Notes: generated from the sequence alone by a model not told the origin. Shown: positions 1 through 5,546, counted from the stretch's first letter. The stretch is DNA of 7,028 bases from Peptococcaceae bacterium (GCA_900756555.1 CAAEKP010000145.1:1-7028); one strand, 5' to 3'. Made by a program: numbers and translations.

Positions 1-113
1 CATACTGAAATGTTCTCTTTGCGGAATTCATTCTGGTGGATTTTTTCTTCCAGTTTTTTTAATATTTTTTGTCTCACATCATTGACTTCTATACATTTTA
101 CAATATTCAGCAA
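1..113 (-). CDS. Possible 5' end of an unidentified leftward gene (partial)
   Basis: On the minus strand a frame stays open from an in-frame TAG near 127 to the left edge. Read from TTG at 113-111 it gives 37 residues, starting MLNIVKCIEVNDVRQKILKK and continuing with Leu, Glu, Lys and Arg-rich helical-looking sequence. There is no ATG in this stretch. An AGGA (121-118) lies only 4 bases before the TTG, and a CTG follows directly. The charged, helix-like composition resembles a real protein N-terminus rather than noise, and the gene would be divergent from the hydrolase at 219. I do not recognise the family. The short spacing to a rare start codon keeps confidence low; the region could be non-coding. 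Confidence 0.3.
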   Translation of the reverse strand, partial: MLNIVKCIEVNDVRQKILKKLEEKIHQNEFRKENISV

Positions 114-123
114 ATTATCCTGC

Positions 124-152
124 TATACAAACGACGCAAAATAAAGTATACT
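124..152 (+). promoter_or_regulatory. Candidate sigma-A promoter for the MBL-fold gene
   Basis: TATACA (124-129) and TATACT (147-152) are separated by 17 bases. The -10 matches the consensus at five of six positions and the -35 at four of six. The start of transcription would be near 159, leaving a leader of about 60 bases before the ATG at 219. The -10 lies within the palindrome AGTATACT (145-152), so a TATACT is also present on the other strand, but no good -35 is visible for leftward transcription. Confidence 0.45.
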
Positions 153-218
153 AAAGAGAAAGTTTGGAAAGATATGGTCATTCTTACTATGAAAAGTAGA
201 TAAGGGGGAACAACTCAA

Positions 219-977
219 ATGGTAGAATTAACGGTGTTAGGAAACTACGGGCCTTATGCCACAGCGCAGGGGGCTTGCAGTGGTTACTTGATTAATGCGG
301 AGGGCTTTTTGATTATGCTGGACTGCGGCAACGGCAGCTTCAGTAAATTGCAAAAGTATGCTGATTGCAGTAAGCTGGGCATTTTGATTTTAAGCCATCT
401 GCATCCCGATCATTATTGTGATATTTATTGTCTGCGGCAGGCACTCAAATATCAGATGAAGGAAGGCAAACGCAAGGACCCTGTGTTTGTATATCTGCCG
501 GAAGGGCCGGAGCAGATTGTGGAAGAAATCAGACAGTGGGATGATGTGTTTACCATTGTGAGCTTGCAGGAAGCTCAAGTAGCGGTAAATGATTTTAATT
601 TATTTCAGCTGGGCTTTTTTTCAGTGCAGCATCAGGTTCCGACTTATGGAGTGCAGTTCAGTGTGGGCGAGGAGCGGCTGCTTACTTACACTGGGGATAC
701 CGGCTGGTTTCCGCAACTGACGGAATATTGTCAGAACAGTCGTTATCTGCTGGCAGAGGCTTCTCTGCGCGGGTATGAGCTGGCAGAGCGGGGCGCTGAT
801 CACATGACAGCAGGACAAGCCGGCACACTGGCGCAGAGCAGTGGTGCAGAAAATCTGATTTTGACCCACTTTTTCCCGGAAGCCAATCTTCATCAGCTAC
901 AGCGGGAAGCGGAGCAGACCTTTGACGGCTCCATCTATATGAGCGCTACAGGGAAAAAATATGTGTTGAAACCATGA
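219..977 (+). CDS. Metallo-beta-lactamase-fold hydrolase (YhfI / RNase Z-like)
   Basis: This 252-residue cytosolic protein has no signal peptide or membrane segment. The metal-binding set of the MBL fold can be read in order: H60-L-H62-P-D64-H65, H138, the TGD aspartate D160, and H217 in THFFP. The LAEAS stretch (178-182) and H195-M-T-A match the RNase Z / phosphodiesterase-like branch, closest in layout to Bacillus subtilis YhfI. Such proteins usually bind two zinc ions and hydrolyse phosphoester or related bonds; the substrate here is unknown. It lacks the long exosite arm of true tRNase Z, and the length suits the stand-alone YhfI type. ATG at 219 is chosen because AAGGGGGAA (202-210) sits at normal spacing and the N-terminus MVELTVLGNYG starts the fold directly. 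It is probably transcribed alone, since a separate promoter follows it. Confidence 0.85.
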   Translation: MVELTVLGNYGPYATAQGACSGYLINAEGFLIMLDCGNGSFSKLQKYADCSKLGILILSHLHPDHYCDIYCLRQALKYQMKEGKRKDPVFVYLPEGPEQIVEEIRQWDDVFTIVSLQEAQVAVNDFNLFQLGFFSVQHQVPTYGVQFSVGEERLLTYTGDTGWFPQLTEYCQNSRYLLAEASLRGYELAERGADHMTAGQAGTLAQSSGAENLILTHFFPEANLHQLQREAEQTFDGSIYMSATGKKYVLKP

Positions 978-1002
978 GAAAAAACTCTGGAATGAAAAAA
1001 GA

Positions 1003-1032
1003 TTGAAAAAGCATGAGCAGATTGTATATAAT
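1003..1032 (+). promoter_or_regulatory. Sigma-A promoter for rdgB and the phosphodiesterase gene
   Basis: TTGAAA (1003-1008) is followed after 18 bases by a perfect TATAAT (1027-1032). Transcription would start near 1039, about 70 bases before the rdgB start. It sits in the 133-base gap after the MBL gene, so rdgB and the gene behind it probably form their own transcription unit. Confidence 0.65.
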
Positions 1033-1110
1033 AAGAATCATATTAGAATGCGGACAGTGTAAAGCTGCGTGATGGAACACATAAATTGAACAGAGAAGGA
1101 TTGATGATAG

Positions 1111-1713
1111 ATGATAACAGAATTAGTCTTAGCCACTGGCAATCAGGGTAAAGTAGCTGAATTTCAGCGTCTGCTGGAGGATTTAGATATTAAAGTGCGC
1201 TCTATGAAAGAATTTCCTGAGATTGGTGAGATTGTGGAGGATGGCAAAAGTTTTTCCGAAAATGCACTGATTAAAGCCCGCACCGTTTGCCAGATTACCG
1301 GCAGACCTGCGTTGGCAGACGATTCCGGCTTGATGGTGGATGCGCTGGACGGCGCGCCAGGAATTTATTCTGCACGCTTTGCCGGGGAAGAACACAATGA
1401 TGCTGCCAACAATGAAAAATTGCTGCATTTATTAGAAAATGTAGAGGAAGAAAAACGGACAGCAAAATTTTTCTGTGCCATTGCAATTGCTTTGCCGGAC
1501 GGCAGAGGTTTTATTGCCAAAGGTAGCTGTCCGGGCAAAATTCTGCGGGAACTAAAAGGGGAAGGCGGCTTTGGCTATGATCCACTGTTTTATGTGGAAG
1601 AAATGGGCAAAACATTTGCGGAACTGACCATGGAAGAAAAAAATCGCATCAGTCATCGGGGACGTGCCAACCGCAAAGCCATTGAGATTATCCGGCAGTT
1701 AGAAGGAGAATAA
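1111..1713 (+). CDS. rdgB: RdgB/HAM1 non-canonical purine NTP pyrophosphatase
   Basis: This 200-residue protein has the normal length of the HAM1/ITPase family, which cleaves dITP, ITP and XTP to monophosphate and pyrophosphate and so keeps deaminated purines out of DNA and RNA. Family signatures are all present: the nucleotide-binding TGNQGK (9-14), the catalytic ADDSGL (69-74) with its paired Asp, PGIYSARFAG (83-92), GGFGYDPLF (152-160) and the base-recognition SHRGRA (181-186). The ATG at 1111 follows AGAAGGA (1094-1100) at good spacing; an ATG at 1104 is out of frame. The stop at 1711-1713 is one base from the next start. In Bacillus subtilis the homologue ysnA is likewise followed by a phosphodiesterase gene, ysnB, so this pair is conserved. 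The enzyme is cytosolic and needs Mg2+. Confidence 0.95.
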   Translation: MITELVLATGNQGKVAEFQRLLEDLDIKVRSMKEFPEIGEIVEDGKSFSENALIKARTVCQITGRPALADDSGLMVDALDGAPGIYSARFAGEEHNDAANNEKLLHLLENVEEEKRTAKFFCAIAIALPDGRGFIAKGSCPGKILRELKGEGGFGYDPLFYVEEMGKTFAELTMEEKNRISHRGRANRKAIEIIRQLEGE

Positions 1714-1714
1714 G

Positions 1715-2212
1715 ATGAAAATAGCAGTGGTAAGTGATACTCACGGGAACTGGCTGCCTGTGAAAGAAGCCATTGAGGCGGCAGGCGGTGTTGATTATCT
1801 GATGTTTTTGGGCGATCACGCCAGCGATGGACGGCAGTTGGAAAAATCATTGCAGATCCCTGCCTATATTGTGCGGGGCAACTGCGATGATTTTTCTGAT
1901 GGATTGGAGGAGCAGCTGGTGGAATTGGACGGCTGGCGGTTCCTTTTGTGCCATGGCCATCGCTATCAGGTAAAAGATAATTTGCAGCGGATTTATTTTC
2001 GTGGGTTGGAGCAGCAGGTTGATTTTGTGTTATTTGGTCATACACATCAGTTTTTATACGAAGAAGGAGATGTTACACTCTTGAATCCTGGTTCAGCCAG
2101 TCGAATGAATATGGTTTTAAATGCGGATTCCTGGGTGCTTTTGACATTGTCCGCGAAGAAGGAAAAAAACTTTTTAAAAAAATATGAAAAAAAGGCTTGC
2201 CAAAGTTATTAA
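1715..2212 (+). CDS. YfcE/MJ0936 (YsnB)-type metallophosphoesterase
   Basis: A 165-residue calcineurin-like phosphoesterase of the compact YfcE/MJ0936 family. The five metal-binding blocks appear in order: D8-T-H10, G33-D34, G55-N-C-D58, H80-G-H82 and G108-H-T-H111, followed by NPGS (124-127). Members bind two divalent metals, often manganese, and hydrolyse phosphodiesters in vitro; the physiological substrate is not known. The ribosome site AAGGAG (1703-1708) lies inside the end of rdgB and the start is one base after the rdgB stop, so the two are almost certainly co-transcribed and translationally coupled. The last 20 or so residues form a Lys-rich tail (AKKEKNFLKKYEKK) beyond the fold. The DNA for that tail is a strong A/T tract directly upstream of the tRNA promoter, so this end of the gene may be shaped by its regulatory role. 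Confidence 0.9.
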   Translation: MKIAVVSDTHGNWLPVKEAIEAAGGVDYLMFLGDHASDGRQLEKSLQIPAYIVRGNCDDFSDGLEEQLVELDGWRFLLCHGHRYQVKDNLQRIYFRGLEQQVDFVLFGHTHQFLYEEGDVTLLNPGSASRMNMVLNADSWVLLTLSAKKEKNFLKKYEKKACQSY

Positions 2213-2225
2213 AATCTGTTAGAAT
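2197..2225 (+). promoter_or_regulatory. Sigma-A promoter of the tRNA operon with upstream A/T tract
   Basis: TTGCCA (2197-2202) and TAGAAT (2220-2225) are spaced by exactly 17 bases. Each hexamer has five of six consensus bases. The start would be near 2232, some 20 bases before tRNA-Pro. Just upstream, 2163-2193 is almost pure A and T in phased runs, the place and composition of an UP element such as stable-RNA promoters carry. The -35 and spacer overlap the last codons of the phosphodiesterase gene. Confidence 0.65.
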
Positions 2226-2231
2226 AACTTT
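2202..2231. repeat. Perfect 9-bp inverted repeat over the tRNA promoter
   Basis: AAAGTTATT (2202-2210) and AATAACTTT (2223-2231) are exact reverse complements separated by 12 bases. The left arm begins at the last base of the -35 and the right arm overlaps the -10 and runs on to the likely start site. It also spans the phosphodiesterase stop codon. It has no GC core or following T run, so it is a poor terminator; the placement suits a protein-binding operator better. Confidence 0.55.
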
Positions 2232-2253
2232 CGTCGTCAGGAGAGAGGCATAA

Positions 2254-2327
2254 CGGGGTGTGGCTCAGTTTGGTAGAGTACGTGGTTTGGGACCATGGGG
2301 CCGGGGGTTCGAATCCCTCCACCCCGA
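2254..2327 (+). tRNA. tRNA-Pro (anticodon TGG)
   Basis: The acceptor arms CGGGGTG and CACCCCG pair fully, the anticodon stem CGTGG/CCATG closes the loop TTTGGGA, and the T loop is TTCGAAT. The loop gives anticodon TGG, which reads CCN codons. Discriminator A at 2327; no CCA is encoded. It is the first gene of the eight-tRNA cluster. Confidence 0.95.
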
Positions 2328-2345
2328 TACCTTATCTTGACGGCT

Positions 2346-2419
2346 GCGGGTGTAGCTCAATGGTAGAGTTCTGGCCTTCCAAGCCAGCTACGTGGGTTCG
2401 ATTCCCATCACCCGCTCCA
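2346..2419 (+). tRNA. tRNA-Gly (anticodon TCC)
   Basis: GCGGGTG pairs with CACCCGC, the anticodon stem CTGGC/GCCAG encloses CTTCCAA, and the T loop is TTCGATT. Anticodon TCC reads GGA and GGG, and through wobble other Gly codons. Discriminator T is followed by an encoded CCA (2417-2419). Confidence 0.95.
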
Positions 2420-2434
2420 ATTTATGCTAATTAT

Positions 2435-2508
2435 GTGCCAGTAGCTCAGCTGGATAGAGCATCGGCCTTCTAAGCCGAGGGTCGGGGGTTCGAGTCCCTC
2501 CTGGCACA
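2435..2508 (+). tRNA. tRNA-Arg (anticodon TCT)
   Basis: GTGCCAG pairs with CTGGCAC and the anticodon stem TCGGC/GCCGA encloses CTTCTAA, giving TCT for AGA and AGG codons. AGA is used heavily in the infB linker downstream. Discriminator A at 2508; no CCA is encoded. Confidence 0.95.
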
Positions 2509-2514
2509 GTATGT

Positions 2515-2587
2515 GGTGGATGTGGTGAAGTGGTAACACATCGGATTGTGGCTCCGACACGCGTGGGTTCGATCCCCATCATCCACC
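2515..2587 (+). tRNA. tRNA-His (anticodon GTG)
   Basis: The acceptor stem GTGGATG/CATCCAC is extended by G at 2515 facing C at 2587, the extra G(-1):C73 pair that histidyl-tRNA synthetase recognises. The stem TCGGA/TCCGA encloses TTGTGGC, giving GTG. No CCA is encoded. A 55-base spacer, the longest in the cluster, follows; I see no convincing promoter in it. Confidence 0.95.
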
Positions 2588-2642
2588 CTCTATTTTCTTT
2601 ATGAATGAGTGTACAGGGTGTTTACACACAGGTAACCTTCAG

Positions 2643-2717
2643 TGGGGTGTCGCCAAGCGGTAAGGCACGGGACTTTGACTCCCGCATTCGTAGGTTCGAT
2701 TCCTGCCACCCCAGCCA
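2643..2717 (+). tRNA. tRNA-Gln (anticodon TTG)
   Basis: TGGGGTG pairs with CACCCCA, a U1-A72 pair typical of tRNA-Gln. The stem CGGGA/TCCCG encloses CTTTGAC, giving TTG. Discriminator G (2714) is followed by an encoded CCA (2715-2717). Confidence 0.95.
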
Positions 2718-2727
2718 TTTTTACTGT

Positions 2728-2800
2728 GCGCTATTAGCTCAGCAGGCAGAGCACCTGACTTTTAATCAGGGTGTCCCGCGTTCGAATCGCGGATAGCGCA
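2728..2800 (+). tRNA. tRNA-Lys (anticodon TTT)
   Basis: GCGCTAT pairs with ATAGCGC, the stem CCTGA/TCAGG encloses CTTTTAA, giving TTT, and the T arm is CCGCG/CGCGG around TTCGAAT. Discriminator A at 2800; no CCA is encoded. Confidence 0.95.
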
Positions 2801-2818
2801 TTTCTTTTTTATCCCTAT

Positions 2819-2902
2819 GCGGGTGTGGCGGAATTGGCAGACGCACCAGACTTAGGATCTGGCGGTTACACCGTGGGGGTTCAAGTCCCTTCACCCGCAC
2901 CA
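2819..2902 (+). tRNA. tRNA-Leu (anticodon TAG)
   Basis: A class II tRNA with a long variable arm (CGGTTACACCG after the anticodon stem). GCGGGTG pairs with CACCCGC; CCAGA/TCTGG encloses CTTAGGA, giving TAG for CTN codons. Discriminator A (2899) is followed by an encoded CCA (2900-2902). Confidence 0.95.
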
Positions 2903-2920
2903 GCTTTTCCAATTGAATAT

Positions 2921-2995
2921 GCGGAAGTGGCTCAGTGGTAGAGCATCGCCTTGCCAAGGCGAGGGTCGCGAGTTCGAATCTCGTCTTCCGCTCCA
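2921..2995 (+). tRNA. tRNA-Gly (anticodon GCC)
   Basis: GCGGAAG pairs with CTTCCGC, and TCGCC/GGCGA encloses TTGCCAA, giving GCC for GGC and GGT. Discriminator T is followed by an encoded CCA (2993-2995). It is the last tRNA of the cluster, 2 bases before the terminator stem, and the second glycine isoacceptor in the group. Confidence 0.95.
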
Positions 2996-2997
2996 GT

Positions 2998-3029
2998 AAA
3001 AGCAGATTCTGAGGAGTCTGCTTTTTTTT
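2998..3029 (+). terminator. Intrinsic terminator of the tRNA operon
   Basis: AAAAGCAGATTC (2998-3009) pairs with GAGTCTGCTTTT around the loop TGAG (3010-3013), with one G-T wobble, and runs into eight T residues (3022-3029). This is a textbook rho-independent terminator directly after the last tRNA, and it separates the cluster from sigK. Confidence 0.9.
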
Positions 3030-3074
3030 ATACGATTGCAAATCAAATTTTTCTGGCTCTCCTTCCAAAAGCCT

Positions 3075-3104
3075 TCATAATCGGACAATGTCTGAACATA
3101 AGGT
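3075..3104 (+). promoter_or_regulatory. Weak candidate sigma-E-like promoter for sigK
   Basis: TCATAAT (3075-3081) and CATAAGGT (3097-3104) are 15 bases apart. The second keeps the CATA start and final T of the mother-cell -10 consensus, and the first resembles the ATA-centred -35 of sigma-E promoters. In Bacillus sigK is first transcribed by sigma-E with SpoIIID, so a site of this type is expected. No good sigma-A pair is seen between 3030 and 3134. The match is partial. Confidence 0.3.
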
Positions 3105-3134
3105 GGTAGTAGCAAAGGAACAGGAGGGAGAACA

Positions 3135-3812
3135 TTGCTATTTGAGTTTGTAAAGCAACTGGTGCTGCTGACCGGTTATATCACCCAAAATGCGTTTCCG
3201 CAGCCGCTGAGCGAGGCACAAGAAGCGCAGTGCCTGCAGCGCTTGCAGCAGGGCGATCAGGAAGCGCGGGATTTGCTGATTCGGCACAATCTGCGTCTGG
3301 TGGCTCATATTGCTAAAAAATTTGACAGCGCAGTGGAAGAACAGGATGATTTAATCTCCATCGGCACCATCGGGTTAATCAAAGGCATCAATACATTCAA
3401 GCCGGACAAAAAAGTAAAACTGGCAACCTATGCGGCTCGCTGTGTGGAAAATGAGATATTGATGTATCTTCGCTCACAAAAAAAACGCAAGTGCGAGGTG
3501 TCGCTCAACGAGCCAATCGGTACTGACCATGACGGCAATCAAATCAGCTTGCGGGATATTTTGGGCACAGAAGGTGATTTAGTGGCGGAAACGGTGGAAC
3601 TGACCTGCGAATACCAGCATCTGCTGCAAAAATTGCACTGCCTGACAGAGCGGGAACAAAAGGTGCTGGAACTGCGCTATGGGTTAAATGGGGAAGAACC
3701 CATTACCCAAAAAGAGGTGGGGCAGCGGTTAAATGTGTCCCGCTCTTATGTGAGCCGCATTGAGAAAAAAGCGTTGGAAAAACTGACGGAAGCGGCGAAA
3801 CTACGGGAATGA
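3135..3812 (+). CDS. sigK: Sporulation sigma factor sigma-K (pro-sigma-K)
   Basis: This 225-residue sigma-70 family protein is close to Bacillus sigma-K: NAFPQPLS (19-26), HNLRLVAHI (51-59), the core-binding DLISIGTIGLIKGI (72-85), LATYAARCVENEILM (96-110) and, in region 4, the helix-turn-helix near 192-211 with VSRSYVSRIEKKAL. Sigma-K drives the late mother-cell programme of coat and cortex genes. A hydrophobic N-terminus (MLFEFVKQLVLLTG) precedes the Tyr that aligns by eye with the mature start, so a pro-sequence is kept, but it is about 14 residues instead of the 20 in Bacillus. TTG at 3135 is chosen because AGGAGG (3122-3127) is seven bases upstream and the frame meets TAA at 3099-3101 with no ATG or GTG. 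The gene is unbroken, with no skin-like insertion. It stands alone between a terminator and the rimP promoter. Confidence 0.9.
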   Translation: MLFEFVKQLVLLTGYITQNAFPQPLSEAQEAQCLQRLQQGDQEARDLLIRHNLRLVAHIAKKFDSAVEEQDDLISIGTIGLIKGINTFKPDKKVKLATYAARCVENEILMYLRSQKKRKCEVSLNEPIGTDHDGNQISLRDILGTEGDLVAETVELTCEYQHLLQKLHCLTEREQKVLELRYGLNGEEPITQKEVGQRLNVSRSYVSRIEKKALEKLTEAAKLRE

Positions 3813-3826
3813 AAGAGAATTTTTGC

Positions 3827-3855
3827 TTGATATCTACAGTTGATTGTGCTATGAT
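3827..3855 (+). promoter_or_regulatory. Sigma-A promoter of the rimP-nusA-infB operon
   Basis: TTGATA (3827-3832) and TATGAT (3850-3855) lie exactly 17 bases apart, each with one or two mismatches to consensus. Transcription would start near 3862, giving a leader of about 107 bases before the rimP start. The promoter begins 15 bases after the sigK stop. Confidence 0.7.
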
Positions 3856-3882
3856 AAACATAACCGAAAAGATTTTTGCCAA

Positions 3883-3914
3883 AAAGAGTGGGAACTTCCC
3901 GCTCTTTCTTGTTT
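3883..3914 (+). terminator. Leader hairpin with U-rich tail, possible attenuator before rimP
   Basis: AAAGAGTGGG (3883-3892) pairs with CCCGCTCTTT (3898-3907) around AACTT, ten pairs with one wobble, followed by CTTGTTTA. The GC-rich upper stem and interrupted T tract resemble a weak intrinsic terminator, the kind that often needs NusA. It lies between the operon promoter and rimP, so it would act as an attenuator for the operon and could also stop read-through from sigK. Confidence 0.6.
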
Positions 3915-3920
3915 ATATCA

Positions 3921-3939
3921 GAGGATTTCGGGAATCTTC
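3921..3939 (+). promoter_or_regulatory. Second leader hairpin before rimP
   Basis: GAGGATT (3921-3927) pairs with AATCTTC (3933-3939) around a five-base loop TCGGG, seven pairs with one wobble. It sits between the terminator-like hairpin and the rimP ribosome site AGGAGG (3955-3960). No T run follows, so it is not a terminator. Its role is unknown; it may be a protein-binding or structural element of the leader. Confidence 0.4.
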
Positions 3940-3968
3940 GTGGTATAGATGATTAGGAGGTGGATTGA

Positions 3969-4430
3969 ATGGGAAAAATTGAAGATACAATCTGGAAAAT
4001 GGCAGAGCCACTGGTGGCGGAACATGGACTGGAACTGATTGATGTGGAGTATGTAAAAGAAGGTACAGAATGGTACTTGCGATTGTTTTTAGATAAAGAT
4101 GATGAAAACGGCATAGATTTGGATGATTGTGAGTTGATTAGCCGTGCGCTCAGCGATATTTTAGAAGAGAAAGATCCAATCGCGCAGGCTTATCGGCTGG
4201 AAGTATCCTCACCGGGGATTGAGCGGCCATTAAAGCGAACCAAGGATTTTCAGCGCTTTGCAGGCGAAAAGGTGCAGGTAAAAACCTTCTCTGAAGTAGA
4301 GGGCAAAAAACAGTTTATTGGCATTCTGGGCGAAACCACAGAAGAAACGGTACTGTTAGATGTAGAAGGAACTATAATTTCTATCCCGAGAAAAAAAATA
4401 AGTAAAGCCAATCTGGTTTGGGAGTTTTAA
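3969..4430 (+). CDS. rimP: Ribosome maturation factor RimP
   Basis: This 153-residue protein matches RimP (YlxS/YhbC) in length and layout. An N-terminal alpha/beta domain (about 1-88) contains GLELIDVEYVKEG (20-32), DLDDCELISRALSDILEE (50-67) and the family signature LEVSSPGIERPLKR (77-90). A small SH3-like beta domain follows (about 95-153). RimP binds the free 30S subunit and helps late assembly around S12 and the central pseudoknot. The ATG at 3969 follows a perfect AGGAGG (3955-3960) after eight bases. The stop is 19 bases before the nusA start, and the pair rimP-nusA is one of the most conserved in bacteria. It is the first gene of the operon and sits behind the structured leader, so leader control would act on it first. 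Confidence 0.95.
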   Translation: MGKIEDTIWKMAEPLVAEHGLELIDVEYVKEGTEWYLRLFLDKDDENGIDLDDCELISRALSDILEEKDPIAQAYRLEVSSPGIERPLKRTKDFQRFAGEKVQVKTFSEVEGKKQFIGILGETTEETVLLDVEGTIISIPRKKISKANLVWEF

Positions 4431-4449
4431 TGAAGGAGGACTTACAAAA

Positions 4450-5544
4450 GTGAGTACAGAATTATTGCAGGCGTTGAGCGATCTGGGCAAAGAAAAAGGA
4501 ATCGAGCCGGAAATTATATTAGAAGCAGTGGAAGCAGCGCTGATTTCTGCTTATAAGAAAAATTTTGGTTCTACCCAGAACGTACAAGTTGTGTTAAATA
4601 GAGAAACAGGGGATTTTCATGTATATACCTGTTACAACGTAGTAGAAGAAGTACAGGATGATAAAACAGAAATTGCTCTGGCTGACGCGCGTCAGATGAA
4701 ACCATCCTATGAAATTGGCGATGTTGTAAGAGAAGAAGTAACCCCACGGAACTTTGGCCGTATTGCAGCGCAGACTGCCAAACAGGTGGTTGTGCAGCGC
4801 ATTCGCGAAGCAGAACGGGGCATGATTTACAGCGAATTCTCTGAACGGGAAAGCGATATTGTAACTGGCACCATTCAGCGAATCGAAAACCGCAACTATT
4901 ATATTGACCTAGGCAAAATTGAAGCAGTGCTGGGGCCAACAGAACAGATTCCCGGCGAAAGCTATGAAATGTTTGACCGCATTAAAACTTATATTGTGGA
5001 AGTGCGTAAATCAGCAAAAGGTCCGCAGATTATGGTGTCCCGTACTCACCCTGGTCTGTTGAAACGCTTGTTTGAACTGGAAGTACCTGAAATTCAGGAT
5101 GGCGTGGTAGAAATCAAATCGGTTGCCCGGGAAGCTGGTTCCCGTTCCAAATTGTCGGTATACTCCCATGATGAAAACGTGGATTGCATTGGTGCTTGCA
5201 TTGGCGCCAAGGGTGCTCGGGTACAGGCGATTGTGGATGAACTGCGCGGCGAAAAAATTGATATCGTAAAATGGAATGAAGATCCAAGCATCTATATTGC
5301 CAGTGCGTTGAGCCCGGCAAAAGTAATTGATGTGCAGGTGAGCGAAGAAGAAAAAAAAGCAAGAGTAATTGTGCCTGACTATCAGTTATCCTTAGCAATC
5401 GGCAAGGAAGGGCAGAATGCCCGTCTGGCAGCAAAACTGACCGGCTGGAAAATCGACATTAAGAGCGAAACCCAGGCACGGGAAGCTGGCATTGATTATG
5501 AAGATCAGGATTATGAAGACCTGGATGATTATCTGGAGGAATAA
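4450..5544 (+). CDS. nusA: Transcription elongation/termination factor NusA
   Basis: NusA binds RNA polymerase near the RNA exit channel and controls pausing, intrinsic termination and antitermination. The 364 residues show the polymerase-binding N-terminal domain (1-125; ALISAYKKNFG at 30-40), an S1 domain (about 135-200), KH1 with IGAKG (251-255) and KH2 with IGKEG (317-321). After KH2 there is only an acidic tail (residues 350-364, rich in Asp, Glu and Tyr); the two AR repeats of Escherichia coli NusA are missing, as is normal in Bacillota. The start is GTG at 4450, nine bases after AAGGAGGA (4433-4440); the first residues STELLQALSDLGKEKG fit the family N-terminus. The next gene starts two bases past the stop. 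NusA could act back on the terminator-like hairpin of its own leader. Confidence 0.97.
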   Translation: MSTELLQALSDLGKEKGIEPEIILEAVEAALISAYKKNFGSTQNVQVVLNRETGDFHVYTCYNVVEEVQDDKTEIALADARQMKPSYEIGDVVREEVTPRNFGRIAAQTAKQVVVQRIREAERGMIYSEFSERESDIVTGTIQRIENRNYYIDLGKIEAVLGPTEQIPGESYEMFDRIKTYIVEVRKSAKGPQIMVSRTHPGLLKRLFELEVPEIQDGVVEIKSVAREAGSRSKLSVYSHDENVDCIGACIGAKGARVQAIVDELRGEKIDIVKWNEDPSIYIASALSPAKVIDVQVSEEEKKARVIVPDYQLSLAIGKEGQNARLAAKLTGWKIDIKSETQAREAGIDYEDQDYEDLDDYLEE

Positions 5545-5546
5545 GC

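Noticed and set aside
972..990. Hairpin CCATGAG/CTCTGG at the end of the MBL-fold gene
   Set aside because: Only six pairs with a bulge, an A6 loop and no T run after it; not enough to call a terminator.
2609..2627. GTGTA/TACAC inverted repeat in the spacer between tRNA-His and tRNA-Gln
   Set aside because: Five pairs around a nine-base loop is within chance, and no promoter or terminator signal accompanies it.
2258..2796. Plus-strand open frames across the tRNA-Pro to tRNA-Lys genes
   Set aside because: They run through well-folded tRNA genes, and conserved tRNA arms explain the reading frames.
2766..3115. Open frames on the minus strand across the tRNA-Leu and tRNA-Gly genes, with stretches such as RFELATLALARRCSTTEPLP
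   Set aside because: These are the well-known spurious proteins obtained by translating the antisense of tRNA genes; the DNA is fully explained by tRNAs and a terminator.
3135..3812. Possible skin-type interruption of sigK
   Set aside because: The gene reads without a break from the pro-sequence through region 4, so no excision element is present.
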